Assembly: GCF_900184245.1 (NCBI RefSeq)
Contig: NZ_FXXB01000006.1
Coordinates: 399,718-463,717 of the forward strand
Reading direction: 5' to 3'
Length of the DNA: 64,000 nucleotides
Source of the DNA: Brachybacterium massiliense
Lineage (GTDB): Bacteria; Actinomycetota; Actinomycetes; Actinomycetales; Dermabacteraceae
Part shown: positions 7,814-20,040 of the stretch, piece after piece
Layout: each line of letters starts with the position of its first letter
Numbering within the stretch: the stretch's first letter is position 1
Notes under the pieces: model-generated
Told to the model about the DNA's origin: nothing
The model's input: only the letters and a program-made list of their open reading frames with translations
Database searches by the model: none
Made by a program: the position numbers and the translations under genes

Positions 7814-8992
7814 GTGGACAGTGCACGCCGTTGGGCCGCGGTGGTCGCTCTCGCGGTGGGGATCTTCGTGCTCATCACCATCGAGGAGCTGCCGATCGGC
7901 GTGCTCAGCGTGATGGCGCCCGAGCTTGGCGTCAGCGAGGGTGTGGCCGGCCTGGCCGTCACCGTGCCCGGCATCCTGGCCGGTGCGGTCGCGCTGTGCA
8001 CCCCGGTGATCGTGCGCGGGCTGGACCGCCGGTTGGTGCTGGTGCTCGCCCTGGTGTCCGTGGTGATCTCGTGCGCGCTCAGCGTCGTGGCGCAGAGCTT
8101 CGCGGTGCTGCTGTTCGCGCGCCTCTTCGCGGGGGTGTCGATCGGACTGTACTGGGCGGTGATGGCGATCGTCGCGATCGGTCAGGTGCCGCGCAGGCAC
8201 ATCGCCCGTGCCCTCACCATCGCCTTCAGCGGTGCCGGGGGAGCGCTCGTGCTGGGTGTACCCGTCGCGGCCTGGATCGGTGCCCATGTGGGATGGCGGA
8301 TGGCCTTCGCCGTGGTCGGTGCCCTCGCCGCGGTGGTCGCGGTGCTGATCCTGCTGCTGGTGCGGCCCGTGCACTCCCCGGCGAAGGTGTCCGGGCGGAT
8401 GATGCTCGCCGCCGCCCGACACCGCGGGGTGCGCTATGTGCTGGCGCTGGTCTCGCTGGCCGTGATCGGCCAGTTCATCACCTACAGCTACATCAGCCCG
8501 GTGCTCGTCGAGCGGGCCGGCGTGCCGCTGCTGGACGTGGGCCTGATGCTGCTGCTGTTCGGCATCGCCGGGCTGATCGGCAACTTCGCCGTCGGCTTCC
8601 TGCTGCGCCGCAGCCCTCCGCTGGGGGCGCTGGTGGTGCTGCTGGGCACCATGGCGGGCCTGGCCGGGGTGCTGCTGCTGATGGACGCCCCGGTACGGGC
8701 GGTGCTGGTGATGCCGGTGTGGGGTCTGTTCGTGGGGGCGATCTCGGTGGCGATGCAGGCCTTCGTCGGCTCCGAGGCCACCGCGGTGCTCGAGGAGGCC
8801 ACCGCCCTGAACAGTGCCGCGTTCAACGCGTCGATCGCGGTGGGTGCGCTGGTGGGCGGCCTGATCCTCGATGCAGCAGGGCAGACCCCGATGATCCTCA
8901 CCTCGGTGGTGATGGTGGGCGCGGCCGCGCTGCTCGCGATGCACTATCTGCGCACCGCCGCGCCGGGACCGGAGCGTTCCCTCAGCCGGTGA
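7814..8992 (+). CDS. MFS transporter, DHA1/AraJ-like exporter
   Basis: 392 residues starting at GTG 7814, preceded by an AGGAG ribosome-binding site. Twelve hydrophobic segments; the N-terminal helix with TIEELPIGVL and the segment ARLFAGVSIGLYWAVMAI are typical of DHA1 efflux pumps of the AraJ/YdhP group, which export drugs or sugars. A longer in-frame extension upstream lacks coding character. The last 11 bases overlap the convergent acylphosphatase gene. Substrate unknown. Confidence 0.85.
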   Translation: MDSARRWAAVVALAVGIFVLITIEELPIGVLSVMAPELGVSEGVAGLAVTVPGILAGAVALCTPVIVRGLDRRLVLVLALVSVVISCALSVVAQSFAVLLFARLFAGVSIGLYWAVMAIVAIGQVPRRHIARALTIAFSGAGGALVLGVPVAAWIGAHVGWRMAFAVVGALAAVVAVLILLLVRPVHSPAKVSGRMMLAAARHRGVRYVLALVSLAVIGQFITYSYISPVLVERAGVPLLDVGLMLLLFGIAGLIGNFAVGFLLRRSPPLGALVVLLGTMAGLAGVLLLMDAPVRAVLVMPVWGLFVGAISVAMQAFVGSEATAVLEEATALNSAAFNASIAVGALVGGLILDAAGQTPMILTSVVMVGAAALLAMHYLRTAAPGPERSLSR

Positions 8993-9278
8993 CGCGGAAG
9001 CCCTCCGTGCCGCGGGGTGCCTCCCGGCGAACGTCGATCCCCTCGACCTGTGCGGCCGGCGGGCCCGTGCGCAGATGCTCGAGCATCTCCTCGACCGTGC
9101 CCGTCGGGCCCTCCACGTCGGCCTCGACGGTGCCGTCCCACAGGTTCCGCACCGTGCCGGAGACGCCGATCCGGGATGCCGCCGCCGCGGCATCCATCCG
9201 GAAGCCGACTCCCTGGACCCGGCCGCGCACGCGCACGATCCGGCGGATCACGTCCTCCTCTGCTGGCGTCTCGTCCAT
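8982..9278 (-). CDS. acyP: Acylphosphatase
   Basis: 98 residues, normal length for the family. RGRVQGVGFR at about 18-27 holds the phosphate-binding loop and catalytic Arg, and VRNLWDGTVE holds the catalytic Asn followed by the conserved Gly-Thr-Val. The enzyme hydrolyses acyl phosphates in the cytoplasm. The 3' end overlaps the convergent MFS gene by 11 bases. High confidence. Confidence 0.92.
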   Translation of the reverse strand: MDETPAEEDVIRRIVRVRGRVQGVGFRMDAAAAASRIGVSGTVRNLWDGTVEADVEGPTGTVEEMLEHLRTGPPAAQVEGIDVRREAPRGTEGFRVTG

Positions 9279-9406
9279 TCCTGTCTCCCGTCCGCAGCTC
9301 GACCCGGCCCGTTGAGCCTATCCAGGTGGGCCCCGCACGAAACAGCGTGCGAACCCGGGACGAGAATCCGGTGGACGCCGCTGCGCTCCGGTGATGGGAT
9401 CAGGGC

Positions 9407-10297
9407 ATGGCGACAATGCTCTCCACCCCGACGACGCTCCGCACCCCGACCGCCGACGAGCTCGAGGACGTGCTCGTGGCGCTGCGCCGCTGGCAGCGCG
9501 AAGATCTCCTCCAGCTCCATCCGGGGGACCTCGGCTGGCACCACCTGCGGGGCGCCGATCCCACCGCCCAGAACCTGCGGCTGTGGAGCCGGGGGAGCCG
9601 ACCGGCGGCGCTGGGGATGCTGGACGGCCACGACCTGCTGCGCCTCGCGATCGCCCCGCAGTTCGCCGAGGACGAGCCCCTCGCGCGGCGTCTCGCCGAG
9701 GACCTCCTCGAGCCCGAGCGCGGGATTCTTCCGTCCGGGCAGGCCTTCCTCGAGGCGCGCTCGGCATTCGCCCTGCGCACCGTGCTCCAGGAGCACGGGT
9801 GGAGCAAGGGCGAGGCCTGGGTGCCCCTGCGGCGCGACCTCGCCGAGCCCGTCACGGTGCCCGAGACGCTCACCATCGAGCCCGTGCGGCAGAGCACCGC
9901 CGGAGAGTACGCCGAGGTGCATCGCTCCGCTTTCGACAGCCGCAGTCTCACCGTCGAGCGCGTGCTCACGATGCTGGACGGTCCCGCCCACCGCGACGCG
10001 GCCTCCCTGCTGGGACGCGACGAAACAGGCAACGCCGTCGCGGTGATCAGCGTGTGGTCGGCCGGACCCGGCAGGCCCGGCCTGATCGAGCCGCTCGGCG
10101 TGCACCGCGACCACCGCGGCTGGGGCCACGGGCGGGCGATGTGCCTGGCCGGGACCGCACAGCTGCGGGCGATGGGCGCCTCGAGCGCGACGGTGTGCAC
10201 TCCGCGCGCGCTCACCGGAGCGGTCGCCACCTATGTCTCGGCCGGGTACCGGGAGCTCGGCGACGTGCCGGACCTGCAGCGGCTCCCCGCCCCCTGA
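9407..10297 (+). CDS. Tandem GNAT-type N-acetyltransferase
   Basis: 296 residues, about twice the size of a single GNAT domain. The C-terminal half has a clear acetyl-CoA loop (LGVHRDHRGWGHGRAM), followed by the helix and ATYVSAGYRELG typical of motif B. The N-terminal half looks like a degenerate GNAT domain without a clear loop. It would acetylate a small molecule or protein amine; substrate unknown. The ATG lies six bases after TGGGAT, a poor version of the leaderless -10. Confidence 0.8.
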   Translation: MATMLSTPTTLRTPTADELEDVLVALRRWQREDLLQLHPGDLGWHHLRGADPTAQNLRLWSRGSRPAALGMLDGHDLLRLAIAPQFAEDEPLARRLAEDLLEPERGILPSGQAFLEARSAFALRTVLQEHGWSKGEAWVPLRRDLAEPVTVPETLTIEPVRQSTAGEYAEVHRSAFDSRSLTVERVLTMLDGPAHRDAASLLGRDETGNAVAVISVWSAGPGRPGLIEPLGVHRDHRGWGHGRAMCLAGTAQLRAMGASSATVCTPRALTGAVATYVSAGYRELGDVPDLQRLPAP

Positions 10298-10338
10298 GAG
10301 GCGCGCCCTCCGCCGGCCGCTCTTGACCCGCAGATTCG

Positions 10339-11511
10339 TCAGCGAGGGGCGATCACCGGCTCGCCGGAGGCGTCACGGCGCATGACCTCGCGGCCTCCCT
10401 GCCACACCCGCAGGGTGCGGTGACGCACGTCCAGCGGATCGCCCTCCCACAGCACCAGATCCGCGTCCTTGCCGACCTCGAGCGAACCGACCCGCTCCGC
10501 GAGCCCCAGCACCTCCGCCGGGTTCAGGGTGATCGCACGCAGCGCCTCGGCCGGGGCCATCCCGTGCTTGACCGCGAGAGCCGCCTGGTCGATCAGGAAC
10601 TCGATCGGCACCACCGGATGATCGGTGATGATCGAGACCTTCACCCCGGCCTCGGTGAGCAGACCGGGCGCCTTCGGGGTGCGGTGGCGCACCTCCACCT
10701 TCGAGCGCGAGACGATCAGGGGGCCGTAGAGCACCGGCACCCCGGCCGCCGCGATCCTGTCCGCGATCAGGTAGGACTCGGTGCCGTGATCGAGCACCAG
10801 GTCGATGCCGAACTCCTCGGCGATGCGCAGGGCGGTGGCGATGTCATCGGCCCGGTGCGAGTGCTGGCGCCAGGGGATCTCCCGCTCGAGCACCCGGGCG
10901 AGCGCCTCGGAGACCAGATCCGCATCTCGCTCCTCGGCCGGCTTCGCCGCCCAGGCCCGAGCCTTGGCGAGGGCCTGACGGATCGTCAGGGCCACGCCCA
11001 GCCGGGTCGAGGGGGTCTGATTGCGCTCGCCGTAGACGCGCTTGGGGTTCTCCCCGAGCGCCGCCTTGAGCCCGGAGGGGCTGCGCAGCACCATCTCGTC
11101 CACCACCCGGCCGTGGGTGTGCAGCGCCACCGCGAGCCCGCCGATGGGATTGCCCGAGCCGGGGTTCACGTTCACGGTGGTGATGCCGCCGATGATCGCG
11201 TCGTCGAAGCCCACCTCCACGGGGTTGATCGCATCGATCGCCCGCGCGGCGGCCATCACCGGATCGGTCATCTCGTTGGTGTCCTGGCCGGCCCAGCCCT
11301 CACCCTCCTCATCCACCCCCAGGTGCACGTGGGCATCGATGAAGCCGGGCAGCAGCCAGCCGCCGCCGGCGTCGACCACCTCGGCGTCGGCAGGGATCTC
11401 GAGCGCGGGACCGAGGTCCGCGATCCGGCCGTCGCGGACGAGGACCGTCCCGTCGAAGGGCGCGCCCTCGATCGGGACGACATGGGCATGGGTGATGGCG
11501 GTGAGCGTCAT
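10339..11511 (-). CDS. Metal-dependent amidohydrolase (imidazolonepropionase-like)
   Basis: 390 residues. The metal-binding HVH is at residues 61-63 (FIDAHVHLG), further metal-ligand histidines fall in QHSHRADD and VLDHGTESY, and the catalytic Asp is in SIITDHP. The C-terminus GKDADLVLWEGDPLD is the usual ending of COG1228 amidohydrolases. It should hydrolyse a C-N bond in a cyclic amide or peptide-like substrate; the exact one is not visible. The ATG at 11511 is preferred over an upstream start because a TTGACT/CAGTGT promoter lies just before it. Divergent from ppk2. Confidence 0.85.
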   Translation of the reverse strand: MTLTAITHAHVVPIEGAPFDGTVLVRDGRIADLGPALEIPADAEVVDAGGGWLLPGFIDAHVHLGVDEEGEGWAGQDTNEMTDPVMAAARAIDAINPVEVGFDDAIIGGITTVNVNPGSGNPIGGLAVALHTHGRVVDEMVLRSPSGLKAALGENPKRVYGERNQTPSTRLGVALTIRQALAKARAWAAKPAEERDADLVSEALARVLEREIPWRQHSHRADDIATALRIAEEFGIDLVLDHGTESYLIADRIAAAGVPVLYGPLIVSRSKVEVRHRTPKAPGLLTEAGVKVSIITDHPVVPIEFLIDQAALAVKHGMAPAEALRAITLNPAEVLGLAERVGSLEVGKDADLVLWEGDPLDVRHRTLRVWQGGREVMRRDASGEPVIAPR

Positions 11512-11518
11512 GCCCCTG

Positions 11519-11547
11519 ACACTGGGCCGACAGCGCGGTGGAGTCAA
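11519..11547 (-). promoter_or_regulatory. Promoter of amidohydrolase gene
   Basis: On the minus strand TTGACT (11547 to 11542) and CAGTGT (11524 to 11519) are separated by 17 bases. The -10 ends seven bases before the ATG at 11511, so the transcript is probably leaderless. Confidence 0.55.
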
Positions 11548-11584
11548 GTTCCCGCATCGCCGGGCGCTTGAGCAGCCTGGCCAC

Positions 11585-11590
11585 TACTGT
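11585..11590 (+). promoter_or_regulatory. Leaderless -10 box of ppk2
   Basis: TACTGT followed by GCCCGT and ATG at 11597: the 6-base gap marks a leaderless transcript. No -35 box is visible and there is no Shine-Dalgarno sequence. Confidence 0.6.
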
Positions 11591-11596
11591 GCCCGT

Positions 11597-12478
11597 ATGT
11601 CGAAGAAGAAGAGCAAGCACCCCGACCCCGCGGAGCAGACGCCCACCGGCTTCCCGATCCCCTCGGGCTGGAAGGGCGAGGTGACCGACTTCGATCCGCG
11701 CGCCACGCCGGGCTTCGAGGGGAAGAAGGCCGACGGCAAGGAGCTGCTGGCCCTGCGCGATGCCGCTCTCGACGATCTCCAGGAGCGGCTGTACGCGGCG
11801 CACCACGGGCAGGAGGAGGGGCGCTCCGTGCTGCTGATCGTGCAGGGCATGGACACCTCCGGCAAGGGCGGGATCATGCGCCACGTGGTCGGGAACGTGG
11901 ACCCGCAGGGCGTGGACATCACCGCCTTCAAAGCCCCCACCTCGGCCGAGAAGCGACACGACTTCCTGTGGCGCATCCGCAAGCGCACCCCCGCCCCCGG
12001 CATCATCGGCGTGTTCGACCGCTCCCAGTACGAGGACGTGCTGATCCACCGGGTCCACGGCTGGGCCGATGCGAAGGAGATCCGCGAGCGGTACACCGCG
12101 ATCAACGCCTTCGAGCGCGAGCTCGCCGAGGCCGGCACCACCGTCGTGAAGGTGATGCTCCACATCTCCGCGCAGGAGCAGGGAGAGCGCCTCATGGAGC
12201 GTCTCGAGAGGCCCGACAAGCATTGGAAGTACAACCCCGGCGACGTGGACGAGCGCGGCCACTGGGAGTCGTACATGGACGCATACACCCGCGCGCTGCG
12301 GGCCACCTCGACGGTCGGCGCGCCCTGGACCGTGGTCCCCGCCGACCGCAAGTGGTACGCGCGCATCGCCGTCCAGCAGCTGCTGCTGAACGCGCTCGAG
12401 GACATCGACCCGCAATGGCCCGAGGCGGACTTCGACGTCGACGAGGAGAAGGAGCGCCTGCGCTCCACCATGGACTGA
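11597..12478 (+). CDS. ppk2: Polyphosphate kinase 2 family protein
   Basis: 293 residues. Walker A is GMDTSGKGG at about 84-92 and Walker B is [10 protein letters not shown] at about 138-147, with the arginine-rich lid [10 protein letters not shown] just before it. The pattern matches polyphosphate:nucleotide phosphotransferases (PPK2), which move phosphate between polyphosphate and ADP/GDP or AMP in the cytoplasm. Single domain, normal length. The start is fixed by the leaderless -10 box upstream; an upstream in-frame extension runs through the divergent amidohydrolase gene and is a shadow. Confidence 0.92.
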   Translation: MSKKKSKHPDPAEQTPTGFPIPSGWKGEVTDFDPRATPGFEGKKADGKELLALRDAALDDLQERLYAAHHGQEEGRSVLLIVQGMDTSGKGGIMRHVVGNVDPQGVDITAFKAPTSAEKRHDFLWRIRKRTPAPGIIGVFDRSQYEDVLIHRVHGWADAKEIRERYTAINAFERELAEAGTTVVKVMLHISAQEQGERLMERLERPDKHWKYNPGDVDERGHWESYMDAYTRALRATSTVGAPWTVVPADRKWYARIAVQQLLLNALEDIDPQWPEADFDVDEEKERLRSTMD

Positions 12479-12536
12479 TCAGGGCCCTCACCTGGCCCGG
12501 GTTGTGTCTGCCGCGTCAGGGGTCGATGATGGGGGC

Positions 12537-13034
12537 ATGGCTTCCATCACCTTCCAGAGCAATCCCGTCTCCACCGTCGGCGAGCTGCCCCAGGCCGGTT
12601 CGGCCCTGCCGGCCTTCGAGCTCGTGGGCCAGGACCTCGGCGCCGTCTCGAGCGCCGACCTCGCCGGCAAGCGCGTCGTGCTGAACATCTTCCCGTCGCT
12701 GGACACCGGCACCTGCGCGATGAGCGTGCGCAGGTTCAACGAGCTCGCCGCCGGCCTTGAGAACACCGTGGTGGTCTGCGCCTCGAAGGACCTCCCCTTC
12801 GCCCAGGCCCGCTTCTGCGGCGCCGAGGGCCTCGAGAACGTGGTCACCGGCTCCGCCTTCCGCTCCTCCTTCGGTGAGGATCTCGGCGTGACGATGCAGG
12901 ACGGCCCCCTGGCCGGGCTGCTCTCGCGCGCCGTGGTCATCGCGGACGAGAACGGCAAGATCCTCTACACCCAGCAGGTCGCCGAGGTCACCGAGGAGCC
13001 CGACTACGACGCGGCGGTCGCAGCGCTGAGCTGA
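12537..13034 (+). CDS. tpx: Thiol peroxidase (peroxiredoxin Tpx)
   Basis: 165 residues. The peroxidatic Cys is in [17 protein letters not shown] and the resolving Cys in [13 protein letters not shown], as in atypical 2-Cys Tpx. It reduces lipid and hydrogen peroxides with thioredoxin in the cytoplasm. The start at 12537 fits the family length; GATGAT six bases upstream may be a weak leaderless -10. A 12-bp hairpin follows the gene. Confidence 0.95.
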   Translation: MASITFQSNPVSTVGELPQAGSALPAFELVGQDLGAVSSADLAGKRVVLNIFPSLDTGTCAMSVRRFNELAAGLENTVVVCASKDLPFAQARFCGAEGLENVVTGSAFRSSFGEDLGVTMQDGPLAGLLSRAVVIADENGKILYTQQVAEVTEEPDYDAAVAALS

Positions 13035-13082
13035 GCCCGCCTCTCTCCCACGGCCTGCCCCAGCGGCGCAGCCGCCCCAGGC

Positions 13083-13124
13083 TTCAGGGCCCGGCCCGCC
13101 CTCCGGCGCGGACCGGGCCCTGAA
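13083..13124 (+). terminator. Hairpin terminator after tpx
   Basis: TTCAGGGCCCGG (13083-13094) pairs perfectly with CCGGGCCCTGAA (13113-13124). The inner loop is GC-rich and can extend the fold. Confidence 0.7.
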
Positions 13125-13174
13125 CGCTCCCCTGCACCCGCCGGCGCTGACGAGCACGAGAGGAAGGACAGAGC

Positions 13175-13558
13175 ATGAGCACCCCCGAGATCACCCTGGC
13201 GCGCGTCCACGACCTGCTCGACGACGACGGCGCCGGAAAGACCGTGCGCCGCGTGCTGGTGGACCGGCTGTGGCCCCGCGGCATCAAGAAGGAGCGGCTC
13301 GCCCACGACGAGTGGGACAAGGACGTCGCCCCGAGCCCCGATCTGAGGAAGGCCTTCCACTCCGAGGAGCTCAGCTTCTCCGAGTTCTCCCGCCACTACC
13401 GCCGAGAGCTCGAGGGCAGCGATGCCCCGCAGGCGCTGCTGGACCGGGCGAAGGAGGACGGCGCCCGGAAGATCGTCCTGCTGTTCGCGGCCAAGGACAC
13501 CGAGCACAATCACGCCCAGGTGCTGCAGGAGGTGCTGCAGGACCTGGTGAGCAGCTGA
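13175..13558 (+). CDS. DUF488 family protein
   Basis: 127 residues with the family signature VDRLWPRGIKKERL near residue 30 and FSRHYRRELEG further on, matching the YeaO-like DUF488 group. Function is not established. AGGAAGG precedes the ATG at a normal distance. The C-terminal AAKDTEHNHAQVLQEVL is also conserved in the family. Confidence 0.9.
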   Translation: MSTPEITLARVHDLLDDDGAGKTVRRVLVDRLWPRGIKKERLAHDEWDKDVAPSPDLRKAFHSEELSFSEFSRHYRRELEGSDAPQALLDRAKEDGARKIVLLFAAKDTEHNHAQVLQEVLQDLVSS

Positions 13559-13605
13559 GCCCGGCGCCGCGCGCGGACATCCGCCCTCTGCACCGCTGGG
13601 CACAG

Positions 13606-13611
13606 TAGGGT
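13606..13611 (+). promoter_or_regulatory. -10 box for the TauE/SafE-like gene
   Basis: TAGGGT ends eight bases before the GTG at 13620, which predicts a leader of 0-2 bases, so a near-leaderless GTG start. Confidence 0.5.
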
Positions 13612-13619
13612 CGACCCTC

Positions 13620-14447
13620 GTGGAACCCATCTCGCTCGTCATCCTGCTCGTGATGGGCACCCTTGCCGGTGCGATCAACGCCGCGGTGGGCTCGGGCTCG
13701 CTCCTGACTCTCCCGGTGCTGCTCGCCCTCGGCATCCCGCCAGGCGTCGCGGTGCGCACCAACACGATCGGCATCCTGTTCTCGACCATCGGCTCGGTCT
13801 ACGGGTACCGCCGAGAGATCGCCCAGGAGAAGAACAACTTGGGCCTGCTCACGATCGTCGCGGCGATCGGGGCGACGGCGGGCGCGCTGCTGCTGCTCGT
13901 CTCGCCCTCGCAGGCCCTGGACGTGGTGGTGCCCGTGCTGATCGTGGTCGCACTCGCGATGGTGATCTTCCAGAAGCGACTGACCGCCGCACTGCGCGCC
14001 GCCCGTGAGCGGCGCTCCGAGCGTCGGCGCGCCGCCGGCGAGCACGGGGCCGACCGCGGGCTCGCTGCGTCCTCGAGCCCGTACCGCTCGCCGGCGCTGG
14101 TTTCCTCGCTCGGTCTCGCCTCGGTCTACGGCGGCTACTTCACCGCCGCCCAGGGGGTCCTCTACCTCGGGATCCTCGGCACCTTCACCGGGCGCACCAT
14201 GGGCTCGGTCAACAGCGTGAAGAACCTGCTGAGCCTGGTGGTGAACCTCGCCGCCGCACTCGTGTACGTCATCGCGCACATCACGCTCGGGGTCGAGATC
14301 ATCTGGATCGCCACCGCCGCGATCGCCGTCGGCGCCCTGCTGGGCGGCTACTTCGGCGCCCACCTCGCCAAGCGGATGCCGGAGTGGCTGCTGCGCGGCG
14401 TCATCGTGGCGGTCGCCCTGTTCGCCCTCGCCCGGCAGGTGCTCTGA
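13620..14447 (+). CDS. TauE/SafE-family membrane permease
   Basis: 275 residues with about eight hydrophobic segments in two similar halves. Both halves carry the family's glycine-rich motif: GTLAGAINAAVGSGSLLTLP near the N-terminus and YGGYFTAAQGVLYLG after the central loop. The family moves sulfite, sulfonates or other organic anions across the cytoplasmic membrane; the substrate here is unknown. The central loop (about 118-150) is charged and Arg-rich. The GTG start is supported by a -10 box directly upstream. Confidence 0.85.
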   Translation: MEPISLVILLVMGTLAGAINAAVGSGSLLTLPVLLALGIPPGVAVRTNTIGILFSTIGSVYGYRREIAQEKNNLGLLTIVAAIGATAGALLLLVSPSQALDVVVPVLIVVALAMVIFQKRLTAALRAARERRSERRRAAGEHGADRGLAASSSPYRSPALVSSLGLASVYGGYFTAAQGVLYLGILGTFTGRTMGSVNSVKNLLSLVVNLAAALVYVIAHITLGVEIIWIATAAIAVGALLGGYFGAHLAKRMPEWLLRGVIVAVALFALARQVL

Positions 14448-14484
14448 GCGCTCACCGCGCCCGCGAGCCGCTCGAGCCCAGGGC

Positions 14485-15273
14485 TCAGGCGAGGAAGGGC
14501 AGCACGTGCTCGAGCACGTCCTGCGCAGGGGAGAGGGTGCCGCCGTGGTCGCGGCCCGGCAGCGGCACGAACTCGGCCGCGGGCATCAGCGCGGCCGCCC
14601 GACGTGACTCCTCGAAGCGGGGATGGTCCTCGGTGCCCGCCATCCACAGCGCCGGGATCTCACAGGCCTCGAGCACGTCGTCCGGCACGCCGGGCGTGGC
14701 ATCGGTCGCGGCCAGCAGGGCCGCGATCGCCCGGTGATCGGCGGCGAGGAACGCGGTGCGGGTCGCCCGGGCCCGCCGCGCCGTGACCTCGGGGCCCAGG
14801 CCCTGCCCGGCGCAGAACGCCTCCATCCCCTCCTCGGCCACCGCCTCGATCACGCCCGGGAAGAACACGGAGTCGACCGCACCCCGCTGCGGAGCGGCCG
14901 AGCCGCCGAGGCACACCAGTCGATCGACCCGTTCGGGGTGCTTGAGCGCTGTGGTCAGCGCGACGCGCGCCCCGAGGGAGTAGCCGAGCAGGGACGCGGA
15001 GCCGATCCCCTCGGCATCGAGCACGGCGAGCAGATCCGCGGTGAAGGCCTGCTGGGTGTAGGCCGACGCCTCGTGCGGGGTGCCCGAACGCCCGTGCCCG
15101 CGCAGGTCCACCCGCACCACCGTGTGCTGCTCGCCCAGCGGTGCGAGATAGGCGAGCCCCCGCCAGATGGCGCGGGAGAGCACCGAGCCGTGCAGCAGCA
15201 CCAGCGGCGGACCCTCGCCCGAGACGTCGTAGCGCAGGTCGATGCCGTCGACAGGGGAGGGGATGACGGGCAC
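14485..15273 (-). CDS. Alpha/beta-fold hydrolase
   Basis: 262 residues. The oxyanion segment LLHGSVLSRAIW, the nucleophile elbow GYSLG (Ser near residue 98), the acid in GTEDHPRF and the His in GRDHGGTLS form a complete catalytic triad. Likely an esterase or lactonase acting in the cytoplasm; no signal peptide is seen. GTG start with GGAAGG upstream. Convergent with the TauE-like gene, with a small GAGCCC/GGGCTC hairpin at 14474-14486 between them. Confidence 0.88.
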   Translation of the reverse strand: MPVIPSPVDGIDLRYDVSGEGPPLVLLHGSVLSRAIWRGLAYLAPLGEQHTVVRVDLRGHGRSGTPHEASAYTQQAFTADLLAVLDAEGIGSASLLGYSLGARVALTTALKHPERVDRLVCLGGSAAPQRGAVDSVFFPGVIEAVAEEGMEAFCAGQGLGPEVTARRARATRTAFLAADHRAIAALLAATDATPGVPDDVLEACEIPALWMAGTEDHPRFEESRRAAALMPAAEFVPLPGRDHGGTLSPAQDVLEHVLPFLA

Positions 15274-15441
15274 GGCGCACCTTCCGGAGCAGGGGACGAG
15301 TCGAGCGCGATGCAGCCGGTGGGGCGGTTCGTGCGCTCTCCCAGCGTACGTCGGCGGGCAGGCCGGCGAGGTGGTGGGACGACGACGCCGGCCCGGCCCG
15401 CGGAGAGCGGGCAGGACCGGCGTCGGATAGTGGCAGCGCCG

Positions 15442-15462
15442 GCCGCTCCTCAGCGGAGCGGC
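15442..15462 (-). terminator. Hairpin downstream of icd
   Basis: GCCGCTCC and GGAGCGGC flank a five-base loop just beyond the icd stop codon (15470). A probable intrinsic terminator for the minus strand. Confidence 0.5.
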
Positions 15463-15469
15463 AGCGGAC

Positions 15470-19034
<3,565 letters not shown>

Positions 19035-19112
19035 CGCGCCCCACCCTCCTCGCCCCGTCGGCATCTCACCGGGCTCGCGCCCTGGAGCGAACGTACCCGA
19101 GAGCGGCGCTGC

Positions 19113-19961
19113 TCACAGCACCAGCAACGTCAGCGCCATCACCGCCATGCCCGCGATGAGCGAGTAGATGACCGTGTGGTGCTCGCCGGTCTCCTCGGCC
19201 GCCGGCAGCAGCTCATCGAGGGAGACGAACACCATCACGCCCGCCACCCCGGCGAGGATCGCACCCATCCCGGCACCGCTCAGCAGCGGCGCCAGCAGCA
19301 CGAAGCCGAGCACCGCGCCCACGGGCTCGGCGAGCCCAGTCATGGTGGCCAGCCAGAACGCCTTGGCCCGGGAACCGGTGGCCCGGCGCACCGGTACCGC
19401 GACCGCGAGACCCTCGGGGATGTTGTGCAGCGCGATCGCGGCGACCACCGGGATCGCCACCTCGGGCGCCTGCAGGGCGGCGACGAAGGTCGCGAAGCCC
19501 TCCGGCACGTTGTGCAGGGCCAGGGCGATCGCGGTGACCGTGCCGGTGCGCATCAGCCGGGCCCGCAGCGCACGATCGGCGGCCTGCTCGTCCGGGGCGC
19601 GCAGCACGCCCTCGTCACCGCTCATCCGGCCGGAGAACTCGTGGGGGCTCACGGAGCTCGGGACCAGGCGGTCCAGCACCGCGATCAGCGCGATGCCCAC
19701 GAAGAAGGACAGCACCGCGAGCGCGGTGCCGTGACCGGTCACCTCGCCGCCGCCCGAGAGCACGTGGGCCCCCTCGGGAAGAAGCTCCACGAAGGAGACG
19801 AAGAGCATCACCCCGGCCGAGAGGCCCAGCCCGCCGGCCAGGAGCTTCGGGCTGGTTCCGCGTCCCATCACTCCGAGGGCGGCGCCGATGCTGGTGGCGC
19901 CGCCGGCGACGAGGGTGAGCAGGAACGCGATGAGCACGGAGGAGACACTAGTGCCTGTCAC
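19113..19961 (-). CDS. ZIP family metal transporter (ZupT-like)
   Basis: 282 residues with eight membrane segments. The two metal-site motifs HNVPEG and HNIPEG, each within a helix, define ZupT-type ZIP proteins that import Zn2+, Mn2+ or Fe2+. The variable loop (about 105-130) is acidic/basic rather than His-rich. It starts at GTG 19961; a second GTG five codons in is also possible. No strong ribosome-binding site is seen. Confidence 0.92.
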   Translation of the reverse strand: MTGTSVSSVLIAFLLTLVAGGATSIGAALGVMGRGTSPKLLAGGLGLSAGVMLFVSFVELLPEGAHVLSGGGEVTGHGTALAVLSFFVGIALIAVLDRLVPSSVSPHEFSGRMSGDEGVLRAPDEQAADRALRARLMRTGTVTAIALALHNVPEGFATFVAALQAPEVAIPVVAAIALHNIPEGLAVAVPVRRATGSRAKAFWLATMTGLAEPVGAVLGFVLLAPLLSGAGMGAILAGVAGVMVFVSLDELLPAAEETGEHHTVIYSLIAGMAVMALTLLVL

Positions 19962-20028
19962 GGGCGGACCCCCGGAAGGACGTCCTCGCGCGTCGTGGGC
20001 GGCTCGGAGGCGGGCGCCGCGACGCTCC

Positions 20029-20034
20029 TACACT
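20029..20034 (+). promoter_or_regulatory. Leaderless -10 box of hisD
   Basis: TACACT is followed by GGGGCC and ATG at 20041, so the message should begin at the start codon. There is no room for an attenuator or T-box in front of hisD. Confidence 0.65.
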
Positions 20035-20040
20035 GGGGCC

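Noticed and set aside
5600..8992. Very long open frame of 1,130 codons covering the DUF808, SDR-like and MFS region
   Set aside because: Only the last 393 codons (from 7814) encode a recognisable protein; the rest runs antisense through DUF808 or out of frame through the SDR-like gene and is a GC-rich shadow.
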